A DNA stretch of 64,000 nt from Desulfatitalea tepidiphila (GCF_001293685.1 NZ_BCAG01000003.1:620001-684000), one strand, 5' to 3'. Shown: positions 26,008 to 34,361, counted from the stretch's first letter. Made by a program: numbers and translations. Notes: generated from the sequence alone by a model not told the origin.

Positions 26008-26696
26008 AAACGTTTGATCATCTCTTGGAGGCGTCCGCGGAGGCTCACGGACATCTGTGCCCAGGTCAGGTGGTGGGCGTGCGTATGGCCTTGTTGGGCT
26101 GCCGGCTCATCGGCCTGGACAATCCCCGCAGTATCGAACAGATCAAGAAACTGATCGTTTATGTGGAGATGGACCGCTGCACGGCCGACGCCGTGGCCTT
26201 TGTGACCGGCGTCAAATTGGGCCGCCGGTCGCTTAAGTTCATGGATTACGGCATCATGGCCGCCACCTTTGTTAACCTTGAGACGCAGAGCGCCTTCCGG
26301 ATCATTTCCACTGAGGAGGCGCGCGACCTGATTTCGCTCTATGCTCCCGAGATAACCGAAAAACGCAGGCAGCAGATCGTGGCTTACCGTCGGATGCCCG
26401 ACTGCGTCCTCTTCAACGTTCAGAAAGTGCGCGTGCTCATAGAGCCCCATGATCTTCCCGGGCCGACACGAAACAAAGCCACTTGTGCCCGTTGCGGGCA
26501 GGTGGTGCGTGATCACAGGGAGATCATCGAAAATGGACGTCCATTGTGCCGGCCTTGTGCCCAAAGCGCCTACTTTAAAAGTCCCCAGGCCATATCGTGG
26601 TCGGATATGAACTGGTCGCCGGGAGATGAGAAGTCAACCGCTTATCATGAAACAAAACCCGAGAAAAGAATAAGGAAAACGGTTACACCATGTTGA
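26004..26696 (+). CDS. FmdE-family protein with C-terminal zinc ribbon
   Basis: 230 residues. The N-terminal FmdE domain begins AEAHGHLCPGQVVGVRMALLG, with the conserved His/Cys pair and later EMDRCTADAV and DYGIMAATFV. The C-terminus carries a zinc ribbon CARCGQVV...CRPC. FmdE proteins accompany molybdenum/tungsten formylmethanofuran dehydrogenases and also occur alone in sulfate reducers next to molybdopterin enzymes; their role is thought to be in metal or cofactor handling. It overlaps the MoeA-like gene by 7 bp, so both likely serve the Mo/W-pterin enzymes in this window. Confidence 0.9.
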   Translation: MKTFDHLLEASAEAHGHLCPGQVVGVRMALLGCRLIGLDNPRSIEQIKKLIVYVEMDRCTADAVAFVTGVKLGRRSLKFMDYGIMAATFVNLETQSAFRIISTEEARDLISLYAPEITEKRRQQIVAYRRMPDCVLFNVQKVRVLIEPHDLPGPTRNKATCARCGQVVRDHREIIENGRPLCRPCAQSAYFKSPQAISWSDMNWSPGDEKSTAYHETKPEKRIRKTVTPC

Positions 26697-27721
26697 AAAA
26701 AGTGCCCCTGAAAGACGCTGTCGGCTCCGATCTGGCCCATGACATCACCGAAGTGAGACCGGGTGAGTTCAAGGGGCCGGCCTTTCGCAAAGGACATCGG
26801 GTCTGTGATGAAGATATTTGCCGTTTGCAGAGATTGGGCAAGAACCATCTCTACCTGATCGATCTAGAAAATGACGAACTCCACGAAAACCAGGCAGCCA
26901 GAATGCTTGCGACGGCCATCGCCGGGGAAGGCGTAACGTGGGAAGACAATCCCAAAGAGGGCAAAATCGAAATGTTTGCGCAGCACGACGGCCTACTGCG
27001 GATTGATATGGCCGCACTGGGGGCCTTGAACATGATCGATGAAGTGATGTGCGCCACCCTGCACAACCATACACGCGTCAGAAAGGGAGAATTGGTGGCG
27101 GCCACAAGGTCCATCCCGCTGGTCGTCAAGCGCGAACCGATCGAACGAGCGGTCGCCATCGCATGCCAGAAAGGCGCCGTGGTGGAAGTTAAAGCGATGA
27201 AAAAGGCGCGTGCCGGACTGATCATCACCGGCAACGAGGTTTATCATGGCCTAATTCAGGACGGCTTCGAGCCCATTTTAAAAAAGAAACTGACCGACCT
27301 TGATGCATCCGTCGAGACCGTCGATTTTCAACCGGACGATGCCGAACGTATAGCCAGGGCAATTCGAAACCAGGTGGATAAAGGATTTGATCTTTTACTG
27401 CTCACAGGCGGTATGAGCGTGGACCCGGATGACGTCACCCGGCACGGCATACAAATGGCCGGCGCCGAAGAGGTTCACTACGGTGCGGCCGTGCTGCCGG
27501 GCGCCATGTTTCTGGTTGCCTATATTGGCGAAACGCCGATTCTGGGCGTACCAGCCTGTGGCCTGCATCATCGTGCCACGGCACTGGATCTGGTCTTGCC
27601 GCGAGTTCTCGCAGGTGAACGAATCGGCAAAGCACAGTTGGCATTTCTGGGACACGGCGGGTTGTGCCGACAGTGCCCAAAGTGTTCGTTTCCCAACTGC
27701 GCGTTTGGGAAAGGCCTTTAA
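26690..27721 (+). CDS. MoeA-like molybdopterin-binding protein
   Basis: 343 residues. The C-terminal half is a MoCF/MoeA-type molybdopterin-binding fold (AGLIITGNEVYHGLIQD, then LLLLTGGMSVDPDD and the GVPACGLHH segment). The N-terminal half lacks most of the classical MoeA domain I-II pattern. The tail has a cysteine cluster CRQCPKCSFPNCAFGKG that could bind metal. MoeA inserts Mo or W into the adenylated pterin; a specialised form could serve the two oxidoreductases here. Overlaps the FmdE gene by 7 bp. Confidence 0.85.
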   Translation: MLKKVPLKDAVGSDLAHDITEVRPGEFKGPAFRKGHRVCDEDICRLQRLGKNHLYLIDLENDELHENQAARMLATAIAGEGVTWEDNPKEGKIEMFAQHDGLLRIDMAALGALNMIDEVMCATLHNHTRVRKGELVAATRSIPLVVKREPIERAVAIACQKGAVVEVKAMKKARAGLIITGNEVYHGLIQDGFEPILKKKLTDLDASVETVDFQPDDAERIARAIRNQVDKGFDLLLLTGGMSVDPDDVTRHGIQMAGAEEVHYGAAVLPGAMFLVAYIGETPILGVPACGLHHRATALDLVLPRVLAGERIGKAQLAFLGHGGLCRQCPKCSFPNCAFGKGL

Positions 27722-28046
27722 AACAAAAATCTTTATATTGAAAGAGGAAAAAAAGCGCACTGCCAAGAGCACAATTCTATTATGTGGAGGAGGCGTTTAT
27801 GGTCAAGGCGGAAAATACCAAAGTTAGGAGTATATATCGGGTGCCCACAAGTTTACTTTATACTTGATCTCGTATTTGGCTATGACGGCTATCAATATCT
27901 TCGCATCCTTTACGAGAAAGGCGCTATTATTTAAAGGATTCCGAGGAATTTGCACAGTTTCAAGCCCCCTGTGTCAGGATAGATGTCGCCTCCCGGTGAC
28001 GGGTTTTGTTTGAACAAAGGAGGGGCGATCCTGTAAAGAAGGGTTC

Positions 28047-28541
28047 ATGAAACAATATCCTGACGAATTGAAAAACAGCATTATCGCCAGAATGATGCCA
28101 CCGAACAATGAGTATGTTCCGGCCTTATCCCAGGAGACCGGAATACCCAAGGACACCCTGTATGCCTGGCGGATCAAGCATCGCAGAGGCAATCAGCGGC
28201 TGCGAGCGGAACACATTGACAGTACCAGCAAAATCAGCAGTGCCGACAAATTCGACATTGTGGTTGAGACCGCTTCTATGAATGAGGCGGAACTGAGCCA
28301 ATATTGCCGTCGCAATGGTGTGTACCCGGAACAAATCAAGGCCTGGCAGGACTCATGTCGCAGCGCGAATTTGCCGTTGACCAACCGGATCGACAAGCAA
28401 AAGAATCGAGAGTTGACCAAAGAGAATAAGCAGCTCAAGGCCGAATTGAGGCGCAAGGAAAAAGCCCTGGCAGAAGCGGCGGCGTTGTTGATATTGAAAA
28501 AAAAAGTCCAGGAACTCTGGGGGGACCCAGAGGACGACTGA
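28047..28541 (+). CDS. IS3-type transposase OrfA
   Basis: 164 residues: an N-terminal HTH-type DNA-binding region (ALSQETGIPKDTLYAWRIKH), a second HTH-like part (LSQYCRRNGVYPEQIKAWQ), and a C-terminal leucine-zipper-like coiled coil (RELTKENKQLKAELRRKEKALAE). Near its end is a run of nine A (28497-28505) read as AAA AAA AAA. The OrfB frame is open from this run, so a -1 slip here would give the OrfAB fusion transposase, as known for IS3 elements. Confidence 0.88.
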   Translation: MKQYPDELKNSIIARMMPPNNEYVPALSQETGIPKDTLYAWRIKHRRGNQRLRAEHIDSTSKISSADKFDIVVETASMNEAELSQYCRRNGVYPEQIKAWQDSCRSANLPLTNRIDKQKNRELTKENKQLKAELRRKEKALAEAAALLILKKKVQELWGDPEDD

Positions 28542-28588
28542 CAGATCTGTCGCAGCGGCTTAACGCGTTAAAATTAATTGACAGTGCC

Positions 28589-29590
28589 ATGGGCTCTGGA
28601 GCACGCTTGACAGCTGTCTGCGACATATTGAAAACTACACCAAGGACCATTGAACGCTGGCGTCATCAAACAGCTCAGGGCGATCGGCGAAAGATGGCTG
28701 CCGAGAAGCGGGTGCCGGCAAACAAGCTGACTCAATCCGAACGCAGCAAGATATTGCAGATCTGCAACCAGGCCGAGTTTGCAAACATGGCGCCCAATCA
28801 AATTGTGCCGGCCTTGGCCGATCAGGGCAGCTACGTTGCCTCGGAATCGAGTTTTTACAGGATCCTGCGACAGGAAAGACAACTGGCTCTCAGGGGCCGG
28901 GCCAAAGCCCCGGTGCACAAACGTCCTGATTGCATTGAGGCGACGGGTGCCAACCAGTTGTGGAGTTGGGACATAACCTATCTGCCGAGCGCCATCAGGG
29001 GGTTGTTTTTCTACCTGTATATGATCATGGACGTATACAGCAGAAAGATAGTGGGCTGGGAAGTATATAACAGCGAATCAGCTGAAAATGCAGCTTTGTT
29101 GATACGCAAAACATGCCTTAAGGAGACAACCACGGGCTCACCATTGATACTGCATTCAGATAATGGTTCGCCAATGAAAGGCGCTACGATGTTGGCCACA
29201 TTGCAAAAGCTCGGGGTGGTCCCTTCGTTCAGTCGCCCTTCGGTGAGTAACGACAATGCCTATTCAGAGTCGCTGTTTAAGACCTTAAAATACCATCCGG
29301 GGTATCCGGACAGTGCATTTGACGATATGGACAAGGCTCGGCAGTGGGTATTGAAATTCGTGCATTGGTACAATGAAATCCATCACCACAGCGCGATAAA
29401 GTTTGTCACCCCCGGTCAACGCCACCGCGGGCAAGATATTGAGATATTGAAAAGACGGGACGCGCTGTATTGTAAAGCAAAGGGCCGGCACCCAGAACGC
29501 TGGGCAGGTATCTGCCGAGATTGGAATCCGGTTCGGGTAGTGAGTTTGAATCCGAATAATGAATTGAAGCGATTGAGTCGAGCAGCATGA
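28589..29590 (+). CDS. IS3-type transposase OrfB (DDE integrase core)
   Basis: 333 residues from the ATG at 28589; the same frame is open back to the A9 run, supporting expression as an OrfAB fusion by -1 frameshifting. The rve-type catalytic core is intact: Asp in WSWDITYLPS, the second Asp in LILHSDNGSPM, and the Glu in NDNAYSESLFKTLKYHPGYP. The C-terminal HHSAIKFVTPGQRH motif is typical. No stop or frameshift damage was seen, so the element may be active. Confidence 0.9.
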   Translation: MGSGARLTAVCDILKTTPRTIERWRHQTAQGDRRKMAAEKRVPANKLTQSERSKILQICNQAEFANMAPNQIVPALADQGSYVASESSFYRILRQERQLALRGRAKAPVHKRPDCIEATGANQLWSWDITYLPSAIRGLFFYLYMIMDVYSRKIVGWEVYNSESAENAALLIRKTCLKETTTGSPLILHSDNGSPMKGATMLATLQKLGVVPSFSRPSVSNDNAYSESLFKTLKYHPGYPDSAFDDMDKARQWVLKFVHWYNEIHHHSAIKFVTPGQRHRGQDIEILKRRDALYCKAKGRHPERWAGICRDWNPVRVVSLNPNNELKRLSRAA

Positions 29591-29652
29591 ATCAGTGGAG
29601 AAGAGCTATTTGAAAAATAGAGATGATGCCAATCATCTCATAGCTACCCAAA

Positions 29653-29730
29653 AGCCCCCTGCAGACAGGTCGTCAAGGGCGCGGTCTTCAGCGTTCATCT
29701 TGACCCTTGACGAACTGGCTGCAGGGGGCT
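29653..29730. repeat. Long near-perfect hairpin inside the IS right end
   Basis: AGCCCCCTGCAG (from 29653) pairs with CTGCAGGGGGCT (ending 29730), and TCGTCAAGGG pairs with CCCTTGACGA further in, with a short non-paired bulge in each arm. The same AGCCCCCTG also occurs at 27963-27971 beside the left end, so part of this may be a subterminal transposase site. It may also act as a bidirectional terminator. Confidence 0.6.
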
Positions 29731-29777
29731 ACCTGAGCAAAAGTTAGAATGGGAAAAAAGCGACATCTTTCTTGACA

Positions 29778-30020
29778 ACGACCGCAAGTGCCCCGCCTGC
29801 AAGTTTCGAAACATAAAACAAGAAAGGTGCTAAATCGTGCGATAAATCAAGATGAGGTTTTTCAGTGCACGTCGTTCATACATGTGGGTCTTTAAATACA
29901 TGTTTTGGAGTTATCCCGCAACAGTAAATTCATAGATAAATCTCAGCTTTTGGTAAAGGCGACAACTATGACGTTAAAAAAACTATTATTTTTAAGGAGA
30001 GCAACTAAAGGAGGAAGCGT
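29778..30020. other. Leader region of the Sec oxidoreductase gene
   Basis: Immediately after the IS a short frame encodes a Cys-x-x-Cys tail (KCPACKFRN) and stops at 29832; it may be the 3' end of a gene broken by the IS. The rest is AT-rich, presumably promoter and leader, ending in a strong AAAGGAGG ribosome site before 30021. No specific promoter could be fixed. Confidence 0.4.
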
Positions 30021-32120
30021 ATGAAAAAATCAGTTGAAAGGGAGTGGAAACATGTATTTTGCCATGTCTGTCCAAGTCATTGCGCTCGTAAGGTAGCAGT
30101 TGAAGATGGAAAAATTGTGGCAGTGGAGCCGGACCCTGAGAGCGGCTATGCAAGTGCAAAGTGTGTTTATAACAAAAGTGAAATAATGAAAGAAGTCTGT
30201 ACACATCCAGATCGCCTAAAATTTCCACAAAAAAGATTGGGGCCAAAAGGGAGCGGCAAGTGGAAACGAATTTCTTGGGATGAAGCTTTGGATACAATTG
30301 CCAAAAAAATCTTGAAATATAAGGCTGATTTCGGTCCGGATAGTCTTGCTATGATTTTGGGAGAGCCTAAAGAGATGGAATTCGCATTCGCACAAAGATT
30401 TGCGTCTGCATTTGGTACCGCAAACACTGTTACGCCAGGGAATTATTGAGGAGTGCCTAGACTGGCAGGTGCCAGTTCTGTTTTCGGAAATATTTTTTTT
30501 GCAGACCCTGGTCCCAAAACTGGGCTCCTATTGCTATGGGCATTTAACCCGATAGGCCTGATGGGTGGTGAGATGAGAGAGAATATAGAAGCAGCACTCT
30601 CAGCAGGCGCCAAATTGGTGGTCGTCGATCCGAAAAGAATCCAACTTGCGAGGAAAGCCGATCTTTGGCTTGCACCTAGACCCCAAAGCGATGGGGCTTT
30701 AGCGATGGGTATTATTAAAATAATAATCGAAGAAAAGCTATATAATGCAGATTTTGTATCCAATTGGACAATTGGGTTAGAAGAACTTGAAAAAGAAATT
30801 AAATCATTTTCATTAGAAGATGTGGAAAATGCTACCTGGATACCGAAGAAAAAAATTGAACAGGCAGCTAGATTACTTGCAGATTCAAAAAACCAGCCTG
30901 TTTGTTACTTTGAAGGAAATGGCATAGAGAGGAGCATTCATAGTTTTCAAGCATGCCGTGCAATAAATGTCTTGAGAGCTCTTCTCGGTGACGTGAACAC
31001 CCCGGGTGGAAATTCTGAATTGACACCCCAACCTTTCGCAAGAATGGGGCGTTTTTATTTCCCGAAAGGAGTTCAAAGAAGAACAGATAGAGGCCTTTGT
31101 AGTCCCTTTCGTATAGGTGCCCCACACCTCTATGTTCCGCCACAGTCGCTAGTGAGGGCAATCTTGGACGAGAAGCCATATCCGATAAAGGCTGGCATAA
31201 ATATCTTGACCAATCCCCTTGTGAGCTATCCGGATACGGAGGCTACTTACAATGCGTTTTTGAAACTCGATTTTTTAGTTGTGTCAGAATTATTTCCCAC
31301 TCCAACATCAGCGGTTGCCGATATTGTTCTTCCAGCGGCTTGGGGTGGGGAGCATGAATCGGTGGGGTATTGGCCAGGATGGCAGCAACAAATTAGGGCT
31401 TATCCAAAGTTGGTCGATCCTCCCGGGGAGGCCAAACCGAATTCAGAATGGCTAAATGAGCTTGCAAAGAGAATTGGACTCGGAAAGTATTTTTGGGAGA
31501 ATTGGCAAGATTGTTTGGATGAAATTCTTGAACCGGCCGGGATCACCTATGAGAAGTTAAAGGAGGTGAGATGTCTTGAAGCGACAAGGCTTTTCAGAAA
31601 ACCAGATGAGGGAATTTTCCATACCGAATCGGGAAAAATTGAGCTATACTCTAATATGCTGAAACTGCTGGGCTATTCGCCAACTCCGGTATTTAGGGAA
31701 TTAACCGATTTTCTTTATGATCCTTCCGAAGAATATCCTCTGCTTATGTTCAACGGTAAGGAAGCTGCATTCATGAATAACGGATATAAACATGTTAAGA
31801 TGGCGAGGGCGAAAAGACCTTATCCAACGGTGGATTTAAATCCTAAAACGGCTGAGAAACTAGGCGTTGAGAAAGATGAATGGGTTTACATTGAAACAAA
31901 AAAGGGAAGAGTTAAACAGGTACTTAAACTGGACCCGGATCTCCATCCTAATCTGGTATTCCCATCGATGGGGTGGTGGTTCCCAGAAGAGTCTGACGAT
32001 CTTTTTCAATTTAGGAAATCAAACATAAATGTACTTACCTCTTGTGATCCGCCTTATGATCCTGAGTTAGGCGCAGTGGAGTTAGGAGCCATTCCGTGTA
32101 AAGTTTATAAGGCTGATTAA
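30021..32120 (+). CDS. Selenocysteine-containing Mo/W-pterin oxidoreductase (Sec143 by UGA recoding)
   Basis: One frame of 699 codons interrupted only by TGA at 30447-30449. Protein similarity continues unbroken across it: before the TGA the frame gives TPGNY and after it GVPRLAGASS, aligning with TPGCYCGVQTAAA of the paralogue at 18391-20514, so the UGA falls at Cys140 of that enzyme, the metal-ligand position. Immediately downstream is a hairpin with a GGU apical loop (see SECIS). Fe-S ligands are Cys14, Cys17, Cys21 and Cys48. No signal peptide. The C-terminal domain aligns with the paralogue to the end (WWFPEESDD, SNINVLTS, IPCKVYKAD). A Sec-W or Sec-Mo ligand, as in some formate dehydrogenases, is inferred. 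The substrate is unknown. Confidence 0.88.
30447..30480 (+). promoter_or_regulatory. Bacterial SECIS element (UGA plus hairpin)
   Basis: UGA at 30447-30449 is followed by a perfect 6-bp stem ACTGGC (30461-30466) / GCCAGT (30471-30476) with apical loop AGGT. The GGU starts after 18 intervening bases, the same spacing as I recall for E. coli fdhF. This fits SelB-directed selenocysteine insertion. Confidence 0.8.
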
Positions 32121-32183
32121 AAGTGCCGGTGAACCCTTGATCTGTAATGGTTAAGACGGGGGGTGGATTGGTCCGAATGAAAA

Positions 32184-32447
32184 ATGGGCGCTGATAATTG
32201 GGTGGTGTTTTTGCTTCGGTCTGTGGATGATTCTCTATACTGCGGCATTACAAACAAACTGGAAAAACGGTTATTGAAGCATACCTCAGGTAAATGCACC
32301 AAGTACACAAGATCCCGTTTGCCCTTACAATTGGTCGGTGTCAGTTCCAAAATGACAAAGAGTGCGGCGTTGAAACTGGAATACTGTCTGAAAAGGACTC
32401 CGACGCCCGACAAGATAGCTGCATTGGAACGATTGAACACAAATTGA
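32184..32447 (+). CDS. GIY-YIG nuclease superfamily protein (YhbQ-like)
   Basis: 87 residues, a single GIY-YIG domain: VVFLLRSVDDSLYCGITNKLEKRLLKH has the variant motif (VFLL...YCGIT) with the catalytic Arg in KRLLKH, then TKYTRSRLPLQLV and a conserved ALKLEYCLK glutamate helix. Members such as YhbQ are small housekeeping endonucleases of uncertain role. It lies between two UGA-containing genes in the same orientation, 20 bp from the next. Nothing indicates a link to selenium. Confidence 0.88.
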   Translation: MGADNWVVFLLRSVDDSLYCGITNKLEKRLLKHTSGKCTKYTRSRLPLQLVGVSSKMTKSAALKLEYCLKRTPTPDKIAALERLNTN

Positions 32448-32466
32448 GCAAGGAGGTAATTTTCAC

Positions 32467-32898
32467 ATGCTCCCGAATATCAATGAGGAAGACTTGATGA
32501 CAGACCTGATCTGCTATTGTTTCAATTACACCAAAAAAGATATTGAACGGGATCTGCGACAAAACGGCAAGTCCACGATCATGGAGAAAATTCTTGCCGA
32601 AAAGCGGATGGGTGGATGTCAATGCGCTGTTAAAAATCCCAAAGGGCGCTGATGTCTTTCCGATGTCCGCCAGGTGGTGGAAAAATACATAACATATAGA
32701 TTTAACAGCAAAAATATCATTTTTCGAGGAATTCTTACATGCCCCCGCAAAATCATAGGCGTCATATTCTGCATCCTGGCAGTCGGCATCTATGCTTGGA
32801 AATACAAAGAGCCGCCCCTGTGCCGACCATGTATCATGTTGCCCCTTGGTATCGGCGTCGGGTACGCCGTTTATTGGTTGGTGAGGCGGATGATTTGA
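32467..32898 (+). CDS. Candidate selenoprotein: BFD-like [2Fe-2S] domain plus membrane anchor (Sec62)
   Basis: Frame of 143 codons with one internal TGA (32650-32652). Residues 14-63 match the BFD/CopZ-N type iron-sulfur domain: Cys16-x-Cys18 (ICYCFNYTKKDI), Cys51-x-Cys53 (GCQCAVKNPKGR), then UGA at 62 and Cys63 (CLSDVRQVVEKY). In homologues I know, this last spot is a CC pair after NP-G-, so Sec replaces its first Cys. A SECIS-like hairpin lies at the right distance. The frame continues into two hydrophobic segments (GVIFCILAVGIYAW and LPLGIGVGYAVYWLV) with a CRPC between them, suggesting inner-membrane anchoring. Ribosome site AAGGAGGT is 10 nt before the ATG at 32467; an ATG at 32497 is an alternative. 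Possible roles: electron or metal/selenium transfer. Confidence 0.75.
32650..32681 (+). promoter_or_regulatory. Candidate SECIS of the BFD-like selenoprotein
   Basis: After UGA (32650-32652), TCCGCC (32666-32671) pairs with GGTGGA (32676-32681), five Watson-Crick pairs and one G-U, around an AGGT loop identical to the loop of the SECIS at 30447. The GGU starts after 20 bases. Both features fit bacterial SECIS rules. Confidence 0.7.
32833..32894 (+). repeat. Direct repeat copy 1 (3' end of the BFD-like gene)
   Basis: About 62 bp starting ATCATGTTGCCCCTTGG and including the last codons of the BFD-like gene. An imperfect second copy lies at 33934-33996. Roughly 80% of positions agree by eye. 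Confidence 0.65.
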
Positions 32899-32985
32899 TT
32901 AAAATCGTTTATTTATGATTCTCCAACATAAAAGCCTTCCTAAAACAATTATTCTATGCACCGGAGATATGATCATATTCGCTTT

Positions 32986-33798
32986 TTATGAGATCCTGTT
33001 TGTCCTCTGGGTATTTCTTATATTTTTTTCTAACATGCTGATATTTAATTCTATAGATCGAATAGAAGAATCAATTGAATCAATTTGTGGCATTAGCTGA
33101 AATTCAACTGCCATTTCTTCAATCTTGTTAAGATTTAAACCAACCGCCTGCAATATTTCATCAGCGCTTTCTGTTTCGAAAAGCAATATGTCGAATATCA
33201 AGCAATTACCTTGGGAGGTGAAGCCAAGAGTGGTTGAATGACCGCCTTTGTACCACCCTTTGTTTTTATTGTGTTTTTGATATGTAATCCAGTCATATTT
33301 AGGGAAAACTTTTCTTGCCAACGCCTCCTGCCATTCGGCAAGGTAAAAACAACCACCATAACATTGGTACCACCTATAAGTATTTCTTTTTGGTAGATAT
33401 TTCGAATAAATGCGTTCGAATTTTTCTTGAAATTTTAGGTTCACTTCCTTGACTTTTTTATCTTCTGAGCCTTGATAAAGACTATTGTCATAAACAACAA
33501 TACCAGTAAAATCGACCCCCAAGCTTTCTAATATTTTATTGTATTCATGAAATAATTCGGAATATTCTGGATCTTCCCCCTGTTTATCAGATGCATATCC
33601 ATGATGAATATAGGCTTTTGTATATTCCCATGGACCGTGTCCATTCTTTACATCCCACTGTGGCAAATGATTCCAATTAATAGGAAGCTTCGAAAATTGA
33701 AGCATGCCCTTATTAAGGAGTCCCTCTACTTCAGAATCATTAAGGTGTGGCTCGACAAGCTTCCAGTTCTTTTTGAAGTTAAAAACATTAATACGCAT
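32986..33798 (-). CDS. Hypothetical protein (270 aa) between direct repeats
   Basis: AT-rich leftward gene with several aromatic-rich segments (NWNHLPQWDVKNGHGPWEYTKAY; WYQCYGGCFYLAEWQEALA) and a C-terminal coiled-coil-like helix (EEMAVEFQLMPQIDSIDSSIRSIELNISMLEKNIRN). No signal peptide or known motif recognised. Base composition and orientation differ from its neighbours, and it lies between two copies of the 3' end of the BFD-like gene, both of which suggest recent transfer as a cargo gene. Confidence 0.7.
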   Translation of the reverse strand: MRINVFNFKKNWKLVEPHLNDSEVEGLLNKGMLQFSKLPINWNHLPQWDVKNGHGPWEYTKAYIHHGYASDKQGEDPEYSELFHEYNKILESLGVDFTGIVVYDNSLYQGSEDKKVKEVNLKFQEKFERIYSKYLPKRNTYRWYQCYGGCFYLAEWQEALARKVFPKYDWITYQKHNKNKGWYKGGHSTTLGFTSQGNCLIFDILLFETESADEILQAVGLNLNKIEEMAVEFQLMPQIDSIDSSIRSIELNISMLEKNIRNTQRTNRIS

Positions 33799-33933
33799 AT
33801 TTCACCCCCATATTAAGTGCGTGTTTGTTCGTATATCGGTTGATTCACAATTTTCATGAGAGAATATTTATTCAATATAAAAATCAACAGGGTAAAAACA
33901 GACCAAGCCAACGCCAGATTTCTATACAATTGA

Positions 33934-33996
33934 ATCATGTTGCCCCTTGGCATCGGCGTCGGGTGAGTTGGGTATTGGTTGGTGGGGAGGATGATA
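33934..33996 (+). repeat. Direct repeat copy 2 (duplicated 3' end of the BFD-like gene)
   Basis: Imperfect copy of 32833-32894, no longer part of an open gene. It lies just left of the satellite attachment site. Sequence 33997-34173 is AT-rich with no gene seen. Confidence 0.65.
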
Positions 33997-34173
33997 TCTT
34001 AAGTGGGGTTCGAGCAGTTTAAAATTGCCTCATTCTGTGTGAGAATCTGTGTGAGAAAAAGTTTTCAAAACTGACCAAAACGTGGAAAATATACAAAAAT
34101 GTAAAAAATGTATACCTAATAAATTCAATATTATAATATAAAATTAGGAGGTTAGGAAACTCAGAGGTTCTGC

Positions 34174-34219
34174 CTGTTAACCACTAGGTTGTAGGTTCAA
34201 GTCCTACTCAGGGAGCCAA
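34174..34219 (+). other. Left attachment repeat: tRNA-Asn 3' fragment
   Basis: 46 bp identical to 44797-44842: GTT anticodon region, variable loop, complete T-arm (GTAGG-TTCAAGT-CCTAC), acceptor 3' strand and CCA. The matching 5' acceptor strand (TCCCTGA) is absent upstream; the preceding bases only vaguely resemble a D-arm. So this is an att core or degenerate tRNA relic, not a working tRNA gene. Confidence 0.85.
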
Positions 34220-34226
34220 CAAAATC

Positions 34227-34264
34227 AAGGGCTTAGACGAAAAATCTAAGCCCTTTTTCTTTTT
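34227..34264 (+). terminator. Intrinsic terminator next to the left att
   Basis: AGGGCTTAGA pairs with TCTAAGCCCT across a CGAAAAA loop, then a long T-rich tract. Strong rightward terminator just inside the element. Confidence 0.85.
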
Positions 34265-34274
34265 TGGTTTCAAG

Positions 34275-34302
34275 ATACCCACCATCATACCCACCACCCA
34301 CC
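34275..34302. promoter_or_regulatory. Left integrase arm-type sites (ATACCCACCA repeats)
   Basis: ATACCCACCA at 34275-34284 and 34287-34296, then CCCACC. The same 10-mer occurs twice at the other end of the element (44655-44664, 44667-44676), with inverted copies at 44601-44620. Placement inside both att repeats fits integrase or AlpA arm sites. Confidence 0.5.
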
Positions 34303-34361
34303 AAAAACGAAAGCCCCAGGCATCGCGCCCAGGGCCTTGTCATTTAAATGAGATGGTCAGC

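Larger units (their letters stand above)
27972..29777 (+). mobile_element. IS3-type insertion sequence
   Basis: Ends TGTCAGGATAGATGTCGC (27972-27989) and GCGACATCTTTCTTGACA (29760-29777) are inverted repeats matching at 16 of 18 positions and have the TG...CA termini usual for IS3 elements. Two transposase frames lie inside. No target duplication is visible. A long hairpin (29653-29730) sits between the transposase stop and the right end. The element, with unidentified flanking sequence, separates the MoeA-like gene from the Sec oxidoreductase gene. Confidence 0.75.

Noticed and set aside
30447-30449. TGA as a nonsense mutation making the oxidoreductase a pseudogene
   Set aside because: No other damage in 699 codons, the TGA falls on the metal-ligand codon, and a SECIS-like hairpin with correct spacing follows.
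34150-34219. Complete tRNA-Asn gene
   Set aside because: T-arm and acceptor 3' strand are fine, but no complementary 5' acceptor strand or proper D-arm exists upstream at either copy.
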